A stretch of 47,611 bases of DNA from JAMXLO01 sp035569235. Its GTDB lineage: Bacteria; Pseudomonadota; Alphaproteobacteria; Acetobacterales; Acetobacteraceae. The notes under the pieces are model-generated. The model searched no databases. It was not told the DNA's origin and worked only from the letters and a program-made list of their open reading frames with translations. Shown here piece after piece: positions 42,062 through 47,611 of the stretch. Where the stretch lies: contig DATMND010000079.1 in assembly GCA_035569235.1 (NCBI GenBank), forward strand, positions 1 to 47,611. Direction: 5' to 3'. Positions within the stretch are counted from its first letter, which is position 1; the number at the start of each line of letters is the position of its first letter. Both the position numbers and the translations under genes were made by a program.

Positions 42062-42177
42062 CGTCATGGTCGGCGAAGGCCGGCCATCCACGTCTTTCCT
42101 TTCTGCAATCAGCAAAGACGTGGATGGCGGGCCGGAGCGGGCGGGCCTTTGGCCCGACCCGTGGGCCCAGCATGACG
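42062..42177. repeat. Dispersed palindrome, type B, copy 4 (extended)
   Basis: Starts CGTCATGGTCGGCGAAGGCC and ends CAGCATGACG, with central arms CCACGTCTTTCC and AAAGACGTGG. The right arm carries an extra GC-rich insertion compared with the other copies. Besides this repeat and the operator at 42232, I see no gene in 41807-42259. Confidence 0.8.
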
Positions 42178-42220
42178 GGGGAGGGAAAGCCGGGGCGTCA
42201 ACCATTTCGGCCCTCGCATT

Positions 42221-42257
42221 AGTTGACTAAGTCAGGTAAATAATTGACCATACCTGA
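42221..42257 (+). promoter_or_regulatory. Operator-like palindromes upstream of MarR-GNAT gene
   Basis: Two overlapping symmetric sites lie in an AT-rich patch. TGACTAAGTCA is centred near 42228. TCAGGTA (42232-42238), a 12-base spacer and TACCTGA (42251-42257) form a second, ending two bases before the ATG. MarR proteins usually bind such inverted repeats over their own promoters, so autoregulation is likely. Confidence 0.55.
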
Positions 42258-42259
42258 AC

Positions 42260-43207
42260 ATGACCGATCCAACCTCCGAATCCGGTCTCGCCCACCGCGT
42301 CGCCGCGGTTCGACGGTTCAACCGATTCTACACGCGCACCATCGGTGTTCTGCAGGAAGGCCTGCTGCGAAGCAGCTTCTCTCTCGCCGAGGCGCGAGTG
42401 CTCTACGAGTTGGCGCAATGCCAGGGTACCACCGCCACCGGCCTCGGTCGCGAACTCGGACTGGATTCCGGTTATCTCAGCCGGATTCTGCAACGCTTCG
42501 AACGCGACGGGCTGATCGCCCGCGTTCCCTCCGAAGCCGATCGTCGCCAAAGCGCACTCTCATTGACCAACGCCGGTCGCGAGGCGTTTGCACCGCTCGA
42601 TGCAAGTTCGCGCGATGAGATCGGCACGCTGCTCGGCGCGCTCCCCGAACCTGCGCAGGCTGTCCTGGTCGCCGCCATGGGCCGCATCGAGAGCTTACTT
42701 GGCAGCCCGAATTCCGCCGCAACGGAGCCCTGGCTGCTGCGCCAGCATCGCCCCGGCGACATCGGCTGGGTCGTCGCCCGGCACGGTGCCCTCTATGCCG
42801 AGGAATACAACTTCGATCAGCGCTTCGAGGCGCTGGTCGCCAAGGTCGCCGGGGCCTTCCTCGCCAGCCACGATGCGGCACGCGAGCGCTGCTGGATCGC
42901 CGAGCGCAACGGTGTGAACATCGGCTCGGTATTCCTGGTTCGGGAGTCCGACGACATCGCCCGGCTGCGCCTGCTCATGGTCGAACCCGCCGCGCGCGGC
43001 CTCGGGATCGGCAAGCGTCTCGTCGCGGAGTGCATCGGCTTCGCCCGCACCGCCGGCTACCGGCGCGTCACCCTGTGGACCAACGACGTGCTGACCGCCG
43101 CGCGAGCCATCTATCAGCAGGCGGGCTTCCGTCTGGCCTCGAGTGCTCCGCACCGAGAGTTTGGTCCGCCCATGGTGGGCGAGGACTGGGACCTGGAACT
43201 GCGGTGA
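42260..43207 (+). CDS. MarR-type regulator fused to GNAT acetyltransferase
   Basis: A 315-aa two-domain protein. Residues 1-150 are a MarR winged helix (LAEARVLYELAQCQG, GLGRELGLDSGYLSRILQRFERDGLIAR, DRRQSALSLTNAGREAF). Residues 155-315 are a GNAT domain with acetyl-CoA loop EPAARGLGIGKRLVAECIGFAR and the closing YRRVTLWTNDVLTAARAIYQQAGF. The fusion is a known architecture. It may acetylate a small molecule or protein while sensing it for transcription control. The substrate is unknown. Confidence 0.92.
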   Translation: MTDPTSESGLAHRVAAVRRFNRFYTRTIGVLQEGLLRSSFSLAEARVLYELAQCQGTTATGLGRELGLDSGYLSRILQRFERDGLIARVPSEADRRQSALSLTNAGREAFAPLDASSRDEIGTLLGALPEPAQAVLVAAMGRIESLLGSPNSAATEPWLLRQHRPGDIGWVVARHGALYAEEYNFDQRFEALVAKVAGAFLASHDAARERCWIAERNGVNIGSVFLVRESDDIARLRLLMVEPAARGLGIGKRLVAECIGFARTAGYRRVTLWTNDVLTAARAIYQQAGFRLASSAPHREFGPPMVGEDWDLELR

Positions 43208-43222
43208 CGGCCCGTCGTCGTC

Positions 43223-44176
43223 CTACGGCGCCTTGGCAATCGCCGGGCGCTGCTCGATCGGCGTGACAAACACGTTGCTGGTGGCAAACGACAGCCAAAC
43301 GCGTCGTCCTTGCAGAAAGTCGGCGCCCACCAACGCATCACCCATGCCATCGGACATCGGCACCACCGGCAGCGTCGGCCAATGTGCCACCGTTGATCCC
43401 ACGCGCAGTTCGCGGAAGCGATGCAGCCGCACCGCTACCTGATCCGGCGCCGCTCCATGCGCCATCACTGTACCGTCACCGGCCAGTTCGTCTTCTTCCA
43501 GTCCGAGCCGCTCAGCCATACGCATGCTGATGGTGCTGAGCTGCGCTCCGGTATCCAGCACGCCCAACCCAGCCACGCCATCGAGCTTGAACGGTACCAG
43601 CATCCTGTCGCGTCGGGTGGAAATGCCCGCGAGGCGAATGTAGGACCCACTCCATGGAGGGCCGGCCTCGAGGCAGCCTCGGCGGGCGCGGTAAACCGTG
43701 AGCCGATGGTTCGGCACGTCGAGATCGATATCGAAGGCCAGAAGAATGTCGGCTCCCAGCAGCCCGTCAGCCGTATCGCCGGCGATGTGGATCATGTTGA
43801 AGCGGCCGACGGTGACATTCTCCACCGGAAAGCGCGTGCCGCCGAGGGTCAGTCCATCCGGCAGCGCAGCGTCCCAGCTCGCGGTGGAGCTGCCGATGCC
43901 GTACGTCCGAGTGGCGTGCTGGTAGTCCCGCGGCAGATGTAGCCGGTCCACCGCGGTTTCGGTCAGCAGCGTGCGTTCGGCGCCGGTGTCGACCAGCAGG
44001 AGCACCGGCGCGCCAAGGACCTTCCCACGCACGAACAGCAGGTCGCCGTGCGTTTCCAGTGGCATTTCCGCCAACCGGTTCAGCGAACAGCCCCACTTCG
44101 CGTCGATCTCGCCGGGATCGGCAGTGGCGCAACTCGCCAGGACGAGCAACGGCAGGACGAGCAGGATACAGCGCAT
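43223..44176 (-). CDS. Two-domain retropepsin-like aspartic protease lipoprotein
   Basis: A 317-aa protein with a lipobox (LVLASC, Cys16) and two aspartic-protease domains in one chain. Each has a catalytic motif: Asp63 in LLVDTGAERTLL and Asp208 in GVLDTGAQLSTIS. The flap-like and HLGADxLL-type segments GLLGADILL and ALVGADFLQ follow each. Two DTGA halves could build a complete active site within one chain. The ATG at 44176 overlaps the pbpC stop (TGATG), implying co-translation with a peptidoglycan synthase. Substrate unknown; outer-membrane or periplasmic. Confidence 0.85.
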   Translation of the reverse strand: MRCILLVLPLLVLASCATADPGEIDAKWGCSLNRLAEMPLETHGDLLFVRGKVLGAPVLLLVDTGAERTLLTETAVDRLHLPRDYQHATRTYGIGSSTASWDAALPDGLTLGGTRFPVENVTVGRFNMIHIAGDTADGLLGADILLAFDIDLDVPNHRLTVYRARRGCLEAGPPWSGSYIRLAGISTRRDRMLVPFKLDGVAGLGVLDTGAQLSTISMRMAERLGLEEDELAGDGTVMAHGAAPDQVAVRLHRFRELRVGSTVAHWPTLPVVPMSDGMGDALVGADFLQGRRVWLSFATSNVFVTPIEQRPAIAKAP

Positions 44177-46269
44177 CACGGGCTGATGCGGACCTGCACA
44201 GCGGTCCGCACGGCAGCCCCGTCAGCGTCCAGCACGGTGAGATGGTAGAAGCCTGGGCCTACTGGCAGCCAAGCGACGTCGCGGCGGATCCGGTCAGTGG
44301 AGAGCGGTGCGCCGTCGATCAGGAAAGTGAGTGGCCGGCGTCCGCCCATGACCCGGATGGTCACCGGTCCGTCCGCCGACAGCACCGCGCCAGGCGGCGG
44401 GAACAGCAGGCGGAGCGTATCGGCCGCCAGATCGGCGGGGCGGGTATGCTGCGCCTGCAGCGGCTGGATTGTGCGAGGAGCTTTTGGCAACAGATCGAAC
44501 ACCCGGGCGAGTTGTGGCAAGGCAAGCGAGGTGCCGGTGGCTCCTGGGAATGGCGTGCCGTCCGGACGTCCTATCCATACCGCGACGACGTGGCGGGAGT
44601 CGAAACCGAATGCCCATGCGTCGCGACCGCCCCAACTGGTGCCTGTCTTCCAGGCGATGCCCTGCGGTCCGAACGCCGGTAGCGGACGGGTCAGCACACC
44701 GGCCACCAGATGCGCGGCCACCGTCGGCAGGAAGTCCGGGCGGTTGTCCGGCTCGTCCGCGAGCAGGCGCAACTGCCCGCCCGCGCCGTCGGTCGCCAGG
44801 GCGGCGTAGAGTCCGGCTGCCTGACGCAGCGTTATACCGACTCCGCCGAGGGCCAGTGGCAGCGATGGATCAGCGCCGTGCGGGAGGCGAAGCGTCACAC
44901 CGGCAGAGCGGAGTGTGGCGGCAAAGCGCAGTGGGCCAACACAGTCAAGCAACGCAACGGCTGGCAGGTTGAGCGAGCGGCGCAGCGCATCGGCTGCCGT
45001 GATGCTGCCGGCAAAGCCTCGGTCGAAGTTCTCCGGGGCATAGCCGCCGAAGCGGCGCGGGAGATCCGGCACGACCGTATCGGGCGCCGCAGTGCCGTCG
45101 GCGAAGGCCATGGCATAGATAAACGGCTTCAGCGCCGAGCCAGGCGAGCGCTCCGCCATGGTCAGGTCGAGCGCCCCCGACCGGGCCTGATCGCGCCACG
45201 CCCCGGGAAATACCGCGCGAATTTCGCGCGAGTGCGCATCGGCGATCAGCATCGCGAGCGACGCACGCGGCGGCAGGCTTTCCAGACGCTCCTGGCCCAG
45301 GCGTTCGAGCGCGATCTGCAGCGGCAGATCCAGCGTGGTCCGGACCAGCGGAGCATGTGGCAGCGAGGCCGCCAGCTGTGGCGCGTGACGCGGCAACGGA
45401 ACCCGTTCTGTCGGAACGGGCACGCTGGATTGATAGGCATCGAACAGTCCGTCCCGCACGCCCACGGCCAGCACCCGGTCGCGCAAGCTGCGTGCTGCCG
45501 CGGCGTGGCGATCCGGGCGCAGCCGCTCCGGCCGGCGCGGAATTGCCACCAACAGCGCGGCTTGCGCCGGCTCCAATGCCTCGGGCGGCACGCCGAACCA
45601 GGCGAGGGAGCCGGCGCACACGCCTTCCAGGTTGCCGCCGAACGGGGCGAGCGTGAGCCAGATATCCAGGATGCCGCTGCGGCGGAACCGCGTTTCGAGC
45701 TGGATGGCGCGCGCCATCTCGATCAGCTTGGAGGGCAGCGTGCGAGGGCGCGGCTCGAGCAGACGGGCGGCCTGCATGGCCAGGGTCGAGCCGCCGGAAA
45801 CGACATGGCCGGCGCGGGCGAACTGGATCGCGGCACGCGCAAGGGCGACAGGATCGACGCCGGGGTGATAGCGGAACCGCCGGTCCTCCACCGCGATAAG
45901 AAGGTCCACCAGGGCAGGCGAGACGTGTGCGCCATCCGCGTGGAACCGCCACACGCCGCCCGGCGCCGGGAGCAGTGCAAGCGGCCTGTCATGCCGATCG
46001 ACAATCTCGGTGCCCATCGATGCGAGCCGTGACAGGTCCGGAGGGAACGACCAGTCCAGCAGCGCGACGGTCGCGGCGAGAAGCCAGAGCAACGACGGTA
46101 GCGCAGCGATGATCCTGCCGTGGCGTCGGGGCCGATCGCGGACCGGTTCCCCGGCGTGATATTCCGCAATTCTGTGCCCGGACGGTTCGGTCGCTACTCC
46201 GGCGTTTTGCGCACGATTTGTGGCGGGATCGCGGCGCTGCTCGATATGCTGATTGGTCGGGGCGGTCAT
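44176..46269 (-). CDS. pbpC: Penicillin-binding protein 1C
   Basis: A 697-aa bifunctional peptidoglycan synthase. One N-terminal membrane helix (about 54-70). Glycosyltransferase domain: catalytic Glu128 in EDRRFRYHPGVD and GGSTLAMQ at 159-166. Transpeptidase domain: nucleophile Ser378 in SALK, SLN at 432-434 and KTGTS at 541-545. A C-terminal BiPBP_C module (PPPGAVLSADGPVTIRVMGG) is diagnostic of PBP1C. The start is taken at 46269 (MTAPTNQ); an in-frame ATG at 46371 would add 34 residues. The usual alpha-2-macroglobulin neighbour is absent. A retropepsin-like gene overlaps its end. Confidence 0.94.
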   Translation of the reverse strand: MTAPTNQHIEQRRDPATNRAQNAGVATEPSGHRIAEYHAGEPVRDRPRRHGRIIAALPSLLWLLAATVALLDWSFPPDLSRLASMGTEIVDRHDRPLALLPAPGGVWRFHADGAHVSPALVDLLIAVEDRRFRYHPGVDPVALARAAIQFARAGHVVSGGSTLAMQAARLLEPRPRTLPSKLIEMARAIQLETRFRRSGILDIWLTLAPFGGNLEGVCAGSLAWFGVPPEALEPAQAALLVAIPRRPERLRPDRHAAAARSLRDRVLAVGVRDGLFDAYQSSVPVPTERVPLPRHAPQLAASLPHAPLVRTTLDLPLQIALERLGQERLESLPPRASLAMLIADAHSREIRAVFPGAWRDQARSGALDLTMAERSPGSALKPFIYAMAFADGTAAPDTVVPDLPRRFGGYAPENFDRGFAGSITAADALRRSLNLPAVALLDCVGPLRFAATLRSAGVTLRLPHGADPSLPLALGGVGITLRQAAGLYAALATDGAGGQLRLLADEPDNRPDFLPTVAAHLVAGVLTRPLPAFGPQGIAWKTGTSWGGRDAWAFGFDSRHVVAVWIGRPDGTPFPGATGTSLALPQLARVFDLLPKAPRTIQPLQAQHTRPADLAADTLRLLFPPPGAVLSADGPVTIRVMGGRRPLTFLIDGAPLSTDRIRRDVAWLPVGPGFYHLTVLDADGAAVRTAVQVRISP

Positions 46270-46604
46270 CGCCGGTGACGATAGGTGATGGGGCGCGGCG
46301 TGTCGCCTGTAGCCGTCGCAGCGGGCCAGAGATGCCTGCGCCGAGTTCGGCGAGACAAGACCGGCGGGCACGATAGTCGCCGAGAAGCGGCGCCGACGCT
46401 CTCATACATGCGTGGTGTCCGTTACATGCGTGGTGTCCGTCATAACGGCCAAAGCTGCGAAACTTGTTTTGGTATCGGGACCACTATAGTTGCGTCGAGA
46501 CCAGAAAATCTAACTGCGCGCGCATTTCGGTCATTGCTTTTCCGCGCGGATTATTGGATGCTCATCCGGTCTAATGTTCAAACCGAAACATCGGAGCGGT
46601 AAAA
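46270..46604. other. Intergenic region with 18-bp tandem repeat
   Basis: Between pbpC and the RTX-like gene. It holds two direct 18-base copies of ACATGCGTGGTGTCCGTT (46406-46423 and 46424-46441; the second ends in C). It also holds an AT-rich stretch near 46545-46590 that probably contains the promoter for the downstream gene. No coding region is seen. Confidence 0.6.
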
Positions 46605-47423
46605 ATGGAGTCCAACGACAACTCGGTGACACACGAGATCAACGACACCTCAGCGGCACACGAGACCAACGACACATCTGCCACCCACGAGATCAACGAC
46701 ACCTCGGCGACGCACGAGATCAACGACACATCTGCCACCCACGAGATCAACGACACATCTGCCACCCACGAGATCAACGACACCTCGGCGACACACGATG
46801 TCAATGACGCCTCGGCGAACCACGATGTCAACGACGACGATTCAATCGCCCGCGCAGGCTTTACCTCCGACGACACAACGGCGGGAACGACGGCTCCTGG
46901 CCTGCCACACTCCTACACCGGCCCGGTCAGCGGTTTGCAGCACGAGTATATCGGCATCACCAGCGACCACCTGAACATCGGTGTCAGCAATGACGATTGG
47001 TTCATCCACTCCGGCAGCGGCGACGACGCGATCGCGGTGCACGGCGGGACCAACGTGCTGGACGGCGGCACCGGATCGAACTTCCTGACCGGCGGCACCG
47101 GCACCGGGCATGACACGTTCTTTGTCGATGACCGCTCGGCATCAGCGGACATCTGGAGCACGGTTGTCAATTTCCACGCCGGCGACGATGCGACAGTCTG
47201 GGGTCTCACGCCGCAGGACTTCGCTATCGCCTGGTCCAACAATGAAGGCGCGACCGGCTTCACGGGCTTGACACTGCACGCGACGGCAGCCGGCAAACCG
47301 ACTGCGTCCCTCACGCTGGCGGGCTTTACAACGGACGATCTCAACAATGGGCGGATCTCGGTCACATTCGGCAACGATCCTGCCAGCGGCAGTGCGTATA
47401 TGAACGTCCACGCCAATAGCTAG
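46605..47423 (+). CDS. RTX-like protein with N-terminal nonapeptide repeats
   Basis: A 272-aa acidic protein without a classical signal peptide. Residues 9-80 are eight tandem copies of a nonapeptide with consensus THEINDTSA. Residues about 130-175 contain RTX-type glycine-aspartate turns (GSGDDAIAVHGG, VLDGGTGSNFLTGGTGTGHDTFFVDD). They resemble hemolysin-type calcium-binding repeats in type I-secreted proteins. The C-terminal part is beta-rich. It is probably secreted by a type I system encoded elsewhere. The role of the repeats is unknown. The start lies just after the AT-rich promoter-like region; the ribosome site is weak. Confidence 0.8.
   Translation: MESNDNSVTHEINDTSAAHETNDTSATHEINDTSATHEINDTSATHEINDTSATHEINDTSATHDVNDASANHDVNDDDSIARAGFTSDDTTAGTTAPGLPHSYTGPVSGLQHEYIGITSDHLNIGVSNDDWFIHSGSGDDAIAVHGGTNVLDGGTGSNFLTGGTGTGHDTFFVDDRSASADIWSTVVNFHAGDDATVWGLTPQDFAIAWSNNEGATGFTGLTLHATAAGKPTASLTLAGFTTDDLNNGRISVTFGNDPASGSAYMNVHANS
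46629..46844 (+). repeat. 27-bp tandem repeat array (8 units) within the RTX-like gene
   Basis: Eight in-frame 27-base units built on CACGAGATCAACGACAC. The middle units are nearly identical at DNA level and the last two are diverged (THDVNDASA, NHDVNDDDS). Unit number could change by slippage or recombination without shifting the frame. Confidence 0.9.
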
Positions 47424-47532
47424 CTGGGATGACCACGGAGTTGGCTGACGCAGCTTCCTGACTCTTCCAGGAGGCTATCTCGACGGTCACGATGGCTCGC
47501 GTTTCTCGACCACGTGTTTGGCCGGCCTGTTC

Positions 47533-47611
47533 CGTCATACCGGGCGAAGCATGCCCGGCGAAGGCCGGGGGCCCGCCATCCACGTCTTTGTGCGATCAGC
47601 AAAGACGTGGA
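47533..47611. repeat. Dispersed palindrome, type B, copy 5 (cut by window end)
   Basis: Starts CGTCATACCGGGCGAAGCATG and contains ATCCACGTCTTTG and CAAAGACGTGGA. It is truncated by the end of the window. It follows the RTX-like gene and may be its terminator. Confidence 0.75.

Noticed and set aside
44710..46032. Plus-strand frame of 440 codons
   Set aside because: Antisense shadow of pbpC, whose catalytic motifs are complete on the minus strand.
46629..46844. Possible CRISPR-like array
   Set aside because: The 27-bp units are contiguous without spacers and in frame with a protein, so this is a coding tandem repeat.

Overview
The window is GC-rich bacterial chromosome. The best guess for its source is an alphaproteobacterium, possibly of the Acetobacteraceae/Rhodospirillales type. 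The reasons are long shadow ORFs typical of high GC, an endonuclease-type MutL, catabolic operons with ATGA/TGATG overlaps, and several families of dispersed GC-rich palindromes. The taxonomic guess is inference.

Layout. 1-2439: a tRNA-Asn(GTT) and mutL. 2471-10056: a TetR-type regulator divergent from an aromatic-acid operon. That operon holds a small leader ORF, an MHS-type MFS importer, pcaH, pcaG, an alpha/beta hydrolase, a lipocalin-like protein, an SDR and an acyl-CoA ligase. A palindrome lies exactly behind a perfect -35 box. 10198-17469 (minus): an eight-gene operon encoding an exported lactonase, a cytochrome c, glyoxalase I, a Tat-exported small subunit plus GMC dehydrogenase, and a sugar ABC importer without its ATPase. 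It looks like periplasmic sugar oxidation coupled to uptake. 17717-19388: two paralogous OmpR-type response regulators without kinases. 19409-21030: palindromic repeats, one of them split by an IS110/IS1111-type element. 21131-23540: a slipin/NfeD protease pair and a 45-residue membrane peptide.

23560-33098 is a large chromate/oxidative-stress locus. On the minus strand lie chrB, an MFS gene and an EamA transporter with a histidine-rich tail. On the plus strand lie a stand-alone ChrB C-terminal domain, chrA, a two-domain DUF1259 protein, a LamG-like protein, a superoxide dismutase-rhodanese fusion (ChrC plus ChrE in one chain), a second chrA and a PepSY-like exported protein. 33099-35077 is a gene-poor scar of different composition, with a methyltransferase-like gene and an IS200/IS605 tnpA remnant. 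35078-38515 is a nitrate/sulfonate-type ABC importer with two permeases. It is followed by a paralogue of the PepSY-like gene and, convergent to it, a luciferase-family monooxygenase whose 3' end has been partly duplicated together with a palindromic repeat. 41056-41806: two WxxGxW-repeat proteins. 42260-43207: a MarR-GNAT fusion with its own operator-like palindrome. 43223-46269: pbpC overlapping a two-domain retropepsin-like lipoprotein. 46605-47423: an RTX-like protein with eight 9-residue N-terminal repeats.

The most striking observation is in the 3' non-coding end of the IS element (about 20810-20940). It folds by eye into a bridge-RNA-like structure. An outer stem encloses an internal loop with two guide-like segments separated by a small hairpin. 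The two segments together spell the 13-nt target of the palindromic repeat that the element interrupts, and they overlap on the same TG dinucleotide that flanks the insertion. The same 13-nt target is intact and unoccupied in the neighbouring repeat at 19464-19476.
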